From positions 124,001 through 188,000 of the forward strand of contig CANFGT010000002.1 in NCBI GenBank assembly GCA_947446815.1: 64,000 nucleotides of DNA, written 5' to 3'. A program made the position numbers and the translations under genes. Of the stretch, positions 17,616 to 25,682 are shown piece by piece. The notes below the pieces were generated by a model. The model did no database searches and was not told where the DNA came from. It saw only the letters and a program-made list of their open reading frames with translations. The stretch comes from Acidimicrobiaceae bacterium (GTDB lineage: Bacteria; Actinomycetota; Acidimicrobiia; Acidimicrobiales; Ilumatobacteraceae). Each line of letters opens with the position of its first letter. Positions within the stretch are counted from its first letter, which is position 1.

Positions 17616-18838
17616 GAATTCTCTACGTAGTGCAGCGCTATGGCGAAAAGATTGTTGGTGGATCCGAAGCCGCATGTCGTCATTTCGCGGAACATCTGGC
17701 ACAACGCGGACATGATGTGCACGTGCTCACTTCATGCGCGCATGATTATGTGGACTGGGCTGATGAATACGAAGCAGGCGAACACAACATCAATGGAGTG
17801 CATGTACATCGCCTGCAAGTTGTGGAGCCACGTGATGACAAATTATTTGCGCCGCTACACAACTGGATCATGGCTCATCCCGGCAGTGCGCCATTGTTTG
17901 AACAACAGCGATGGACAACTCTCATGGGTCCACAGATGCGAGATCAGCGCGAATGGTTGTTAGAGCATGGACACACGTTTGACGCCGTTGTTTTCATGAC
18001 GTATTTGTACACAACTGCAACGCAGGGCTTGCCTACGGTTGCAGGTCGCGTTCCGACAATCTTGCAACCAACGGCCCACGACGAACCTCCTGCATACGTT
18101 TCGATCTATAACTCCGTGTTTCGACAGCCCGATGCATTCCTTTTCTTTACTCCCGAAGAAAAAGAAGTGGTGGAGCGTTTGTACGGCGTTCAACCACATG
18201 GGGCCACCATTGGAATTGGCATTGACACAGATCAACAGCGTGGTGACGGACAACGATTCCGACAGCAATTCGAAATTGATGACACCGAGTATCTGGTCTA
18301 CGTGGGGCGACTTGATGCAAGCAAGGGCGTTGGAGAATTACTCCGATTCTTTGATGCTTATAAGAAGCGCAACAAGGCGAAGTTGAAATTGGTTCTTGCA
18401 GGTGGTGGAAACATTGAGTTGCCGGATCGGGACGATGTTGTTGTCACAGGATTCTTGGACGAGCAGATGAAGCGCGACGTGATAGCGGGATCACTTGCTC
18501 TTGTGCAGCCGTCGTATTTTGAAAGCTTCTCAATTGTCTTATGTGAGGCATGGCTGGAGAGCCGGCCCGCTCTTGTACAAGGCCATGGCGAAGTACTGCG
18601 CGGTCAGGCGATGCGGTCGAATGGTGCGATTCCGTATGAAGGGTTCGCCGAGTTTGAAGCATCCGTGAATTACTTGCTGAACAATCGCGAGGCTGGCGAT
18701 CAGATGGGCCGCAACGGTCTGGACTACGTGAAGAACAACTACGAGTGGAATGTTGTGCTTCAGCGATTTGAAGAAACGATCGAGCTTGCTCAGAAACGCT
18801 TCTCCGAACGGCGTCTAACGACTACGCCGTTGCAATAA
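17612..18838 (+). CDS. Family 4 glycosyltransferase
   Basis: 408 residues. N-terminal MRILYVVQRYGEKIVGGSEA is the acceptor-binding domain start typical of GT4 enzymes; the C-terminal half has YVGRLDASKGVGELLRFF and QPSYFESFSIVLCEAWLESR, the donor-binding EX7E region. Translationally coupled to the upstream GT4. Its last 17 bases overlap the 3' end of the methyltransferase gene on the opposite strand. Most likely adds one sugar of the repeat unit. Confidence 0.9.
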   Translation: MRILYVVQRYGEKIVGGSEAACRHFAEHLAQRGHDVHVLTSCAHDYVDWADEYEAGEHNINGVHVHRLQVVEPRDDKLFAPLHNWIMAHPGSAPLFEQQRWTTLMGPQMRDQREWLLEHGHTFDAVVFMTYLYTTATQGLPTVAGRVPTILQPTAHDEPPAYVSIYNSVFRQPDAFLFFTPEEKEVVERLYGVQPHGATIGIGIDTDQQRGDGQRFRQQFEIDDTEYLVYVGRLDASKGVGELLRFFDAYKKRNKAKLKLVLAGGGNIELPDRDDVVVTGFLDEQMKRDVIAGSLALVQPSYFESFSIVLCEAWLESRPALVQGHGEVLRGQAMRSNGAIPYEGFAEFEASVNYLLNNREAGDQMGRNGLDYVKNNYEWNVVLQRFEETIELAQKRFSERRLTTTPLQ

Positions 18839-19892
18839 GGGCGAAATCGCCCGCGCCATTCAACTGACGGAACATCGCAAGGAATGTTTCTTGGATGTCG
18901 GACGGAAGAGAAGAAACATCTGGCTCTTCCATCAATGGTGTTGAAAACACGCCTTCGGCTTTGGTGAAACCGATCTCACCGGCAAGGAAAGTCAGGAGTC
19001 CCGGGAAAAGCGGCCGCTCATGTGTGGGGTCAATCCAGAACGTTGTTGCTGCAACCCGCAGTGTTTCAGAGTTTGGAACTTCACCAATGAAGACGCCACC
19101 AGGCGTGAGTGCACGAAGAATTGCACGGAGCACGTTCAGCAAGACGGGGAATGGAAGATGTTCCATCACTTGGAACATTGTGATTGCGCCGAGGGAACCT
19201 TCGGGAAGAGCATTGAGGTATTCAACAAGATCAGCAAGTTCAACATTCAGCCCAAGTTGATTGCAGTCATCGATACATGCGCGGTTGCTGTCGATTCCGC
19301 GCGCAGGAATTCCTTTGTCCCGTAATACCGTTAACCACTCGCCACGGCCACAACCGAGATCGAGAAGTGGCTTGCCAGTGGTGACGATGTCCTTGATGTA
19401 CGGGATGTACTGCGACTGTCGCTCACGAATAACGGCAGGCTCACCGCGGAAATGGTCTTCTAATGCAACGTACAAAGCCTCTTCCATATGACTTGAGTGT
19501 GAAGCACTGACGGGAGATTCAGTTGAAGGTCGAACTACGGGGCCGGTTGTGTCAGAAGCAGAGCGAACCTGGTCCATTCCGCGTCGGATTTTTGTTACTT
19601 CATTTTCGAAATGTGATCTCATCTCGTTGATGACGTTTTGAATGTATTTGCGCGAGGTTTCGGTGATGGAAGCTTGAAATTCGTCGTCTCTCTCGACCAC
19701 TTCCGCCCAAAAAGTTTGAAGGCGGCTCTCAATGGCTTCTTGCGCCTTGCGTGCAGCGAGTTGGTCCATCGATACAGAACCAATTTCATACACTTCAACT
19801 CGTTTGACGAAATCATCTAATCGAGATTGCATGTCAGATATCCCGAGGGCACGGGCGAGGCGCGTAAACAGTGGCTTGAGTAGGCGCTTCAT
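18822..19892 (-). CDS. Coiled-coil SAM-dependent methyltransferase (possible chain-capping enzyme)
   Basis: About 356 residues. Residues 1-125 are helical and charged, predicted coiled coil, beginning with the basic MKRLLKPLFTRLARALG. A methyltransferase domain follows: PLLDLGCGRGEWLTVLRDKG (SAM loop), IDSNRACIDDCNQL, and LGAITMFQVMEHLPFPVL. In ABC-exported polysaccharides, WbdD-type coiled-coil methyltransferases cap the chain and set its length; this protein shares the ingredients though in reversed order. Start at 19892 is preferred over ATG at 19916, which would lengthen it by eight residues. Overlaps the 3' end of the convergent GT4 by 17 bases. Confidence 0.83.
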   Translation of the reverse strand: MKRLLKPLFTRLARALGISDMQSRLDDFVKRVEVYEIGSVSMDQLAARKAQEAIESRLQTFWAEVVERDDEFQASITETSRKYIQNVINEMRSHFENEVTKIRRGMDQVRSASDTTGPVVRPSTESPVSASHSSHMEEALYVALEDHFRGEPAVIRERQSQYIPYIKDIVTTGKPLLDLGCGRGEWLTVLRDKGIPARGIDSNRACIDDCNQLGLNVELADLVEYLNALPEGSLGAITMFQVMEHLPFPVLLNVLRAILRALTPGGVFIGEVPNSETLRVAATTFWIDPTHERPLFPGLLTFLAGEIGFTKAEGVFSTPLMEEPDVSSLPSDIQETFLAMFRQLNGAGDFALIATA

Positions 19893-19918
19893 GAGTGAAA
19901 TGAAGCCTAACCCCATAC

Positions 19919-19934
19919 CCCGAAGGGCTTCGGG
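19919..19934. repeat. Short inverted repeat upstream of ugd
   Basis: CCCGAAG and CTTCGGG arms (7 bases each) separated by two bases, lying between the divergent methyltransferase and ugd genes and just upstream of the ugd -10. Could be an operator; it is too short to be sure. Confidence 0.35.
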
Positions 19935-19942
19935 TTGGCTCG

Positions 19943-19948
19943 TAGACT
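19943..19948 (+). promoter_or_regulatory. Candidate -10 for leaderless ugd
   Basis: TAGACT ends six bases before the GTG start of ugd, the same geometry as rmlA and fhaA. No Shine-Dalgarno is visible. Confidence 0.45.
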
Positions 19949-19954
19949 GGCAAA

Positions 19955-21232
19955 GTGACGCAGATTGCAGTGATTGGCACCGGATATGTGGGCTTGTCCA
20001 CGGGTGTCGGGATGGCCGAATTGGGCCACACCGTGGTGGGCGCCGACATTGACGCCGTCAAGGTGAACAGTCTCACTGCAGGAATCTCGCCCATTGCCGA
20101 GGCTGGCATGAATGAGGGGATTGCGCGAAACGTGTCTGCGGGACGATTGTCCTTCACCACTGGTGTCGTTGGCTCTCTCGAAGGTGCCGAAGTCGTTTTT
20201 CTGTGCCTTCCCACACCCCAGGGCGACGATGGCAGCGCTGACCTCTCTTATATAGAGGCTGTGGCGCGTCAGATTGGCCCGCATCTTTCCCCCGGAACCG
20301 TGGTGGTGAATAAATCCACTGTTCCCGTGGGAAGCAGTGTTCAAGTGGGGCGGTGGCTGGGCCGCAGCGATGTTTTTGTGGTGTCAAACCCTGAATTCCT
20401 TCGCCAAGGCACCGCTCTGCAGGATTTCCTTCACCCCACACGCGTGGTGGTGGGTGGCGACAATGAGCCCGCAGTGGACAAAGTTGCCTCTTTATATGCA
20501 TCAGTTGATGCGCCGGTATTACGCATGAACGCCGCCAGCGCCGAAGCGCTGAAGTACGCCGCAAACTCTTTCCTCGCCACCAAGCTCACCTTTGTTAATG
20601 CCATCGCCGACATCTGTGAACTGGTGGGCGCCGATGTGTTCGACGTAGTTGCTGGCTTAGGTCTTGACCCTCGCATCGGCGATCAGTTCTTGAACCCTGG
20701 TCCGGGTTGGGGTGGCAGTTGCTTCCCGAAGGACACGCGCGCTCTCGTGAAGATTGCTGAAGGTAATGGATACGACTTCGCATTGCTTCGCGGCGTGATT
20801 CAAACCAACGACGAACAATACGAACGCATTGCATTGAAGGTTGTTGAAGTGTGCGGCGGTTCCGTTGTGGGCAAGACCATCGCATCATGGGGTCTCACGT
20901 TCAAAGCGAATACAGATGACCTTCGTGATTCTCCCGCAATTGCCATCTTGCACACGTTGAAAGAAATGGGTGCAACGATTCGCGCATACGACCCCGCAGC
21001 ACGTGGTGTTGAGATGTTGTCATGGGTGCAACGATGTGATTCTGCATTGGAAGCATGCGATGGTGCTGATGCACTTGCAGTGTTGACCGAATGGCCAGAG
21101 TTTGCTGAGGTTGCTCCATCTGACGTTGCAGTACGTTTGAGCACCGCAGTTGTCGTTGATGGTCGCAACGTTTTGAAACCACAGCAATGGAAGAGTTCCG
21201 GTTTTCAATACCGGGGTGTTGGCCGCAGCTAA
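19955..21232 (+). CDS. ugd: UDP-glucose 6-dehydrogenase
   Basis: Oxidises UDP-glucose twice to UDP-glucuronate. 425 residues; N-terminal NAD motif VIGTGYVGLSTGVG, VNKSTVPVG, the SNPEFLRQGTALQDFLHPTR signature, and the catalytic cysteine C256 in GWGGSCFPKD. Full length for the UDPG/MGDP dehydrogenase family; the NPEFLREG-type motif favours UDP-glucose over GDP-mannose. It starts with GTG and its stop overlaps the next gene start (TAATG). Provides an acidic sugar precursor for the surface polysaccharide. Confidence 0.93.
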   Translation: MTQIAVIGTGYVGLSTGVGMAELGHTVVGADIDAVKVNSLTAGISPIAEAGMNEGIARNVSAGRLSFTTGVVGSLEGAEVVFLCLPTPQGDDGSADLSYIEAVARQIGPHLSPGTVVVNKSTVPVGSSVQVGRWLGRSDVFVVSNPEFLRQGTALQDFLHPTRVVVGGDNEPAVDKVASLYASVDAPVLRMNAASAEALKYAANSFLATKLTFVNAIADICELVGADVFDVVAGLGLDPRIGDQFLNPGPGWGGSCFPKDTRALVKIAEGNGYDFALLRGVIQTNDEQYERIALKVVEVCGGSVVGKTIASWGLTFKANTDDLRDSPAIAILHTLKEMGATIRAYDPAARGVEMLSWVQRCDSALEACDGADALAVLTEWPEFAEVAPSDVAVRLSTAVVVDGRNVLKPQQWKSSGFQYRGVGRS

Positions 21233-22530
21233 TGCGTATGTTGAACGCACCAGCGCAGGTGATGCGTGTGTGGCGCGAACGGGGAATCCGCGGAGTTGCA
21301 GGCGGTGTGTATCGCACAGCACGACGCACATTGGGCGGATCAACTTCTGCTGCATCGGTCGCTGCGCCAATTCCCGTCGTGGGACAGGACCTCAACGGCC
21401 TTGATGTTGTTGGGTTTTTTACAGCGGAACATGGAGTGGGTGAAGCAGCCCGCGTTCTGGTTTCGACATTGAAAGCTGCTGATGTTGCAGTGAGCACCAT
21501 TAATTACACCGATACGCAGAGTCGTATGGGCCATTCGTATTCCACCGATGATGTGTCTCGACACAAAGCGGTGTTGGTTTCCATGAATGCGGAACAACTC
21601 ACGCATTCGCCACATCGTCTCGGTGCAGATTTCTATAACGATCGTTACGTGATTGGCCAATGGTTCTGGGAACTAGAACAAGCACCACAGTGGTACGCAC
21701 CTGCATGGCCAATGGTGAATGAAATGTGGGCACCCACGCACTTCATTGAACAAATGTTGCGCAACAGTGCCCCAAAGAATGTCACTGTTTCTTATGTTCC
21801 GCTTCCTGTCACGCGACCAGCGATTGATGTGTCACTCACACGTAAACACTTCGGCCTTGATGATCGTTTCACGTTCCTCTTCGCCTTCGACTTCATGAGT
21901 GTCATGAAGCGCAAGAATCCTCTGGGCCTTATCGATGCCTTTACTCGCGCGTTTCCTGCTGGCAGTGGTGCACGTTTGATGATCAAAGCAATCAACGGCG
22001 ATAAGAGACCTGCAGAGCGTGATGCGTTGATGGCTGCGGCTGCACAGCATCCCGACATCACAGTGATTGATACGTACTTCTCTCGCATCGAGACGTCGTC
22101 ACTGATGAACATCGCTGACTGCTATGTGTCGCTGCATCGCTCCGAAGGTTTGGGACTCACGTTGTCCGAGGCGATGTCTCACGGCAAGCCTGTGATCGCC
22201 ACGGGATACTCCGGCAATCTCGACTTCATGGACGAGACAAACTCCTATCTCGTGCCATGGACTCGTATTCCCGTGGGGGATAACGCAGAGGGCTATTCGC
22301 CAGATTCCACCTGGGCAGAACCCAAACTTGATGAAGCAACGAAATTCATGCGTTATGTCTTTGAAAATCAAGCAGAAGCAGCGGAACTGGGACGAAAAGC
22401 ACAGTCCGACATCCTCAATCGCTTCAGCGAAGCAGCCTCAGGGGCAATAATGAAGAACCGACTCTCTGAGATCTGGAATCACCTCATGACAACATCTTCT
22501 TCACTATCAACAGATCACGGAGCGAACTAG
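21232..22530 (+). CDS. Family 4-type glycosyltransferase
   Basis: About 432 residues. N-terminal region contains GFFTAEHGVGEAARVL, then IGQWFWELEQAP and MWAPTHFIEQML; the C-terminal Rossmann domain has FLFAFDFMSVMKRKNPLG and SLHRSEGLGLTLSEAMSHGKP, the GT4 donor-binding motif. Start at 21232 is set by the TAATG overlap with ugd and cuts off an open 15-residue extension. Co-transcribed with ugd and wzm. Confidence 0.87.
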   Translation: MRMLNAPAQVMRVWRERGIRGVAGGVYRTARRTLGGSTSAASVAAPIPVVGQDLNGLDVVGFFTAEHGVGEAARVLVSTLKAADVAVSTINYTDTQSRMGHSYSTDDVSRHKAVLVSMNAEQLTHSPHRLGADFYNDRYVIGQWFWELEQAPQWYAPAWPMVNEMWAPTHFIEQMLRNSAPKNVTVSYVPLPVTRPAIDVSLTRKHFGLDDRFTFLFAFDFMSVMKRKNPLGLIDAFTRAFPAGSGARLMIKAINGDKRPAERDALMAAAAQHPDITVIDTYFSRIETSSLMNIADCYVSLHRSEGLGLTLSEAMSHGKPVIATGYSGNLDFMDETNSYLVPWTRIPVGDNAEGYSPDSTWAEPKLDEATKFMRYVFENQAEAAELGRKAQSDILNRFSEAASGAIMKNRLSEIWNHLMTTSSSLSTDHGAN

Positions 22531-22532
22531 TC

Positions 22533-23354
22533 ATGGCATCTGTTGTTGCACCAGTGAAACGGCTCATCAGTTCTCATGAACTTTTATGGAATCTCACACT
22601 GCGCGAGTTACGTACGAAGTATCGAAAGAGTGTGTTGGGCTGGTCGTGGTCGATGCTCAACCCGCTGGCCACCGTGGCTATTTATTCATTCGTGTTTGGC
22701 GTTCTCTTTCGCGCTGAAGCGCCTGTGGGTAGTAACAGCGGAATCAAAGTTTTTGCGCTGTATCTGTTGTGTGGTTTGTTGCCATGGAACTTTTTCTTAC
22801 TGGTGACCAATACCGGCATGCAAAGCATGTTGGCTAACGCGGCGTTGGTAAAGAAGGTGGCATTCCCCCGAGAAGTGTTGGTGTTTGCTAACTCATTACA
22901 TGGCATTGTGCAGTTCAGCATCGAGATGTTGCTATTGACAGTGGCGCTGTTAGTGGGCGGAAGTATTTTCCTTCCGTGGTTGCCTGTTGTGTTGTTGCAG
23001 ATGGCGTTACTGGCATTGTTTGCAACGGGGCTCGCACTTGGCCTTGCCGCTGCCAATGTGTACTTCCGTGACCTCGGGTACTTGTGGCAGATCTTCACAC
23101 AGGTGTGGTTCTTCGCGACACCGATTGTGTACACCGAATCGATCATTCAGGGCCGAGTCCCTGCAGCAGTCGAAATCATTTTGAGGTGGAACCCAATGGC
23201 GGTCTTCGTTCGCGGCTTCCGTCGCAGCATGTACGACTCCGCCTTCCCGGGCTGGAGCAATCTCGGCGCCTGTGCGTTGGTCGCTGTGGTCTCACTGGTG
23301 CTGGGTTGGACCCTATTCACCAAGCTTTCGCGCCGCTTCGCCGAAGAGCTCTAA
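22533..23354 (+). CDS. wzm: Polysaccharide ABC exporter permease
   Basis: 273 residues, six hydrophobic helices, ABC2-type membrane fold. The N-terminus LLWNLTLRELRTKYRKSVLG and the C-terminal RWNPMAVFVRGFRR are characteristic of Wzm/KpsM/TagG permeases. It should pair with the Wzt ATPase at 14741-15931, the only such ATPase in the window. Two bases separate it from the upstream GT4 stop. End of the ugd-GT4-wzm transcript; no clear terminator follows. Confidence 0.93.
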   Translation: MASVVAPVKRLISSHELLWNLTLRELRTKYRKSVLGWSWSMLNPLATVAIYSFVFGVLFRAEAPVGSNSGIKVFALYLLCGLLPWNFFLLVTNTGMQSMLANAALVKKVAFPREVLVFANSLHGIVQFSIEMLLLTVALLVGGSIFLPWLPVVLLQMALLALFATGLALGLAAANVYFRDLGYLWQIFTQVWFFATPIVYTESIIQGRVPAAVEIILRWNPMAVFVRGFRRSMYDSAFPGWSNLGACALVAVVSLVLGWTLFTKLSRRFAEEL

Positions 23355-23452
23355 CCCCTATTTCGACCCGTTTCTGGGGTGTTGACTGCCTTTTGATTGC
23401 CTGTCGAGGTACGTGGCGGTGCACATGACCCCATATGCACGGGTGTCATGAA

Positions 23453-23472
23453 TATAAGTCATCACTTATACT
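23453..23472 (+). promoter_or_regulatory. Toxin-antitoxin operator overlapping -10
   Basis: A perfect inverted repeat TATAAGT / ACTTATA with a four-base centre CATC occupies 23453-23470 and overlaps a good -10, TATACT at 23467-23472. It lies 18 bases before the toxin ATG. The arrangement is what autoregulation by the XRE antitoxin would require. Confidence 0.6.
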
Positions 23473-23487
23473 TTCCAACGGGGTCCG

Positions 23488-23847
23488 ATGACCGGCCCTT
23501 GGACAATTGTCGAGACAACTGAATATTCCGCTTGGCACGACGGCTTGACCGAGAAGCAACAGAATGCGATTTCTAGGCGACGTGAAATTCTTCGACGTGT
23601 TGGTCCGAATGCTTCGAGGCCGTTGGTCGACTCGCTCTCTGGAAGCCGCATCAAGAATTTGAAGGAATTGAGGATCTCGTCGGACGGTGCACTGCGAATC
23701 CTTTTCGTCTTCGACAAGAAGAGGCAAGCGGTGCTGCTTCTCGGAGGCGATAAGTCCGTTGATGCCAAGTGGACAAATTGGTATGCCTCTGCAATTCGGG
23801 AGGCAGAAGAGATTTATGAGAGATACAGGAAAGAAGAGGAGATGTAG
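23488..23847 (+). CDS. RelE/HigB-like toxin (Gp49 family)
   Basis: 119 residues with the order typical of HigB/Gp49-type mRNA interferases: ETTEYSAWHDGLTEKQQNAI near the N-terminus, GPNASRPLVDSLSGSRIKNLKELR in the middle (written here with its key residues Arg, Asp, Ser, Lys, Glu), then ALRILFVFDKKRQAVLLLGG and a helical C-terminus ending YERYRKEEE. Such toxins cleave ribosome-bound mRNA. Toxin-first order and the TAGTG overlap with the following antitoxin are those of higBA systems. Preceded by an inverted-repeat operator. Confidence 0.87.
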   Translation: MTGPWTIVETTEYSAWHDGLTEKQQNAISRRREILRRVGPNASRPLVDSLSGSRIKNLKELRISSDGALRILFVFDKKRQAVLLLGGDKSVDAKWTNWYASAIREAEEIYERYRKEEEM

Positions 23848-24230
23848 TGGGACACAAAATATGGATACCGGAACATGAAAGACCGGGCTATGTCGCGACG
23901 AAAGAAAATGATGTACTCGATTCTGAGACTTCAGAGGAGATGTGGAATGAAGTGTTGTCCTATTACGTCAACCTCAATCGTCGTCGTCGCAAAATTACAC
24001 AAAAGCAAATTGCTCAACGAATTGGTTTGACGCAACCACGGGTCTGTCAAATGTTGAAGCAGCCAGCAACCATTGCAAAGCTGTGGAAGCTGTGCGATGC
24101 AATGGGTGGTCAACTTGAAGTGAATGTTCGATTCGGAAATGAAGTGTTCTCTCTGTTGAACGAACCAAACCCTGAAGATCCTGATGCATGGATGATGAAC
24201 CCTGATGCCACCGGGCCAGAAACCGAATGA
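23847..24230 (+). CDS. XRE-family antitoxin
   Basis: 127 residues, GTG start overlapping the toxin stop. A helix-turn-helix sits at about residues 53-75 (ITQKQIAQRIGLTQPRVCQM), followed by a domain with ATIAKLWKLCDAMGGQLEVN, as in HigA-type antitoxins that bind the toxin and repress their own promoter. The acidic C-terminal tail (NPEDPDAW...ATGPETE) is unusual. Its stop overlaps the gluQ start by four bases, coupling a stress module to a tRNA-modifying enzyme. Confidence 0.87.
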   Translation: MGHKIWIPEHERPGYVATKENDVLDSETSEEMWNEVLSYYVNLNRRRRKITQKQIAQRIGLTQPRVCQMLKQPATIAKLWKLCDAMGGQLEVNVRFGNEVFSLLNEPNPEDPDAWMMNPDATGPETE

Positions 24231-25099
24231 TTGGTCGGTTTGCTCCATCGCCGACAGGAGAATTGCACTTGGGCAACTTTCGCACAGCCTTGGCGGCGCA
24301 TGCATCAGTACATGCGGCGGGCGGCACGTTTCTCATTCGTTTTGAAGACCTCGATATGCACAACGCCAACATGGCGAATGCTCAAAAACAACTCGATGAT
24401 CTCGCCGCAATCGGTGTTGTAGCTATCGAGACTCCAGTGGTACAGAGCGAACGTTTTGATCTGTATCGCGATGCAATTGTGCGCCTCATCGAAGCAGGTG
24501 TCACATACGAATGCTTCTGCTCACGCAAAGAAATTTTGGAAGCAGCACAAGCACCACATGGCGGTCAAGTGATGTATCCAGGGACATGTCGCGAGTTAAC
24601 CGAAACAGCACGAGCAGAACGCCGCGCGGTTCGACCAGGCGCACTACGTCTTCGCGCTAATGGTGCAAAAGAATCTTTCACCGATCTCATTCACGGTGAA
24701 GTCACTGGCGAAGTCGATGATGTGGTCTTACGACGCAACGACGGCGTGCCGAGTTACAACATCGCAGTTGTTGTCGATGATGCGTTGCAAGGTGTCACCG
24801 AGGTTGTGCGCGGAGATGATCTTCTTGATGTCACTGCGAACCAAGTGCACTTACAAAAGCTGCTCAGATACTCAACGCCTGTGTATGCACACGTGCCGCT
24901 AGTAGTGGGCGAGGATGGCGAACGCTTGGCGAAACGTCACGGCGCCATCACGCTCGCGCACCTCACAGCCCAAGGAATCAGCCCCACCGAGGTGAAAGAC
25001 CTGTTGTGGGCAAGCCTTGGGCAAACCGGCGATTCCTTCTCTTGGGATGCCGTGCCACGAGCGCCGTGGGTGGCACCATTGACCCATGGGAAATCTTGA
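24227..25099 (+). CDS. gluQ: Glutamyl-Q tRNA(Asp) synthetase
   Basis: Attaches glutamate to queuosine in tRNA(Asp). 290 residues: class I HIGH-type motif FAPSPTGELHLGN at residues 5-17, FLIRFEDLD, a zinc-type cysteine set (YECFCSRKEI and MYPGTCREL), EVDDVVLRRNDGVPSYNIAV, and a degenerate KMSKS motif ERLAKRHG. It lacks the anticodon-binding domain of full glutamyl-tRNA synthetase, which fits GluQ-RS. Overlaps the antitoxin by four bases and the downstream oxygenase by 14, so all four genes may be one transcript. Confidence 0.9.
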   Translation: MIGRFAPSPTGELHLGNFRTALAAHASVHAAGGTFLIRFEDLDMHNANMANAQKQLDDLAAIGVVAIETPVVQSERFDLYRDAIVRLIEAGVTYECFCSRKEILEAAQAPHGGQVMYPGTCRELTETARAERRAVRPGALRLRANGAKESFTDLIHGEVTGEVDDVVLRRNDGVPSYNIAVVVDDALQGVTEVVRGDDLLDVTANQVHLQKLLRYSTPVYAHVPLVVGEDGERLAKRHGAITLAHLTAQGISPTEVKDLLWASLGQTGDSFSWDAVPRAPWVAPLTHGKS

Positions 25100-25679
25100 A
25101 GCAATCCTTGGATACCAAGGCGCACAGAACGATGGCGAAGCCCGATTGGTGGGCGACGAGATCATCCAGATGCCGTTTTGGACTCCAGAGTTTTGCGCGA
25201 CGGTGATTCAGGCTGCGCAAGCTGCAGGTGGATTTTCGCAGCAAGATGAGGATCCCGTGCCGGGATACGAGATCTCTCTCGCCGCCATTGCCCCACGACT
25301 GTTTGAGGCCGTGGAAAATGACATTGGTGCACGCATGTGGCCAGCGATTCGTCAGTGGTGGCCGTACGTCGATTATCACGGTTTACGTGATGCGTTCATC
25401 ATTCGGTATGCGTTGGGCGAACAAGAGAATTTACGAATGCATCATGACGTTGCTCAAGTCAGTGCAAGTATCAAACTGAACGACGACTACGAGGGCGCGG
25501 CCTTGGAATTTCCACGACAGAAATTCTCTAGCAAAGACGTGCCTGTAGGCGACCTCATCGTCTGGCCAAGTCTTGTGACACACCCGCACGAATGCACTCA
25601 ATTACAAAGTGGCGTGAAGTACAGCCTGACGGTGTGGTGTGAATTGCCGATGGCAATAGATGGAATGCGCAGTTACTAA
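25086..25679 (+). CDS. 2-oxoglutarate/Fe(II)-dependent oxygenase
   Basis: 197 residues with the double-stranded beta-helix pattern of prolyl/lysyl-hydroxylase-like enzymes: FIIRYALGEQENLRMHHDVA gives the iron HxD, VGDLIVWPSLVTHPHE gives the second iron histidine, and VKYSLTVWCE a basic residue for 2OG. Substrate is unknown. The 14-base overlap with gluQ could be reduced if the GTG at 25149 is the true start. It converges on the MBL-Rieske gene with a three-base gap. Confidence 0.82.
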   Translation: MGNLEAILGYQGAQNDGEARLVGDEIIQMPFWTPEFCATVIQAAQAAGGFSQQDEDPVPGYEISLAAIAPRLFEAVENDIGARMWPAIRQWWPYVDYHGLRDAFIIRYALGEQENLRMHHDVAQVSASIKLNDDYEGAALEFPRQKFSSKDVPVGDLIVWPSLVTHPHECTQLQSGVKYSLTVWCELPMAIDGMRSY

Positions 25680-25682
25680 AAA

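Noticed and set aside
23355-23400. Rho-independent terminator after wzm
   Set aside because: Only a weak CCCC/GGGG pairing with a long loop and no U tract.
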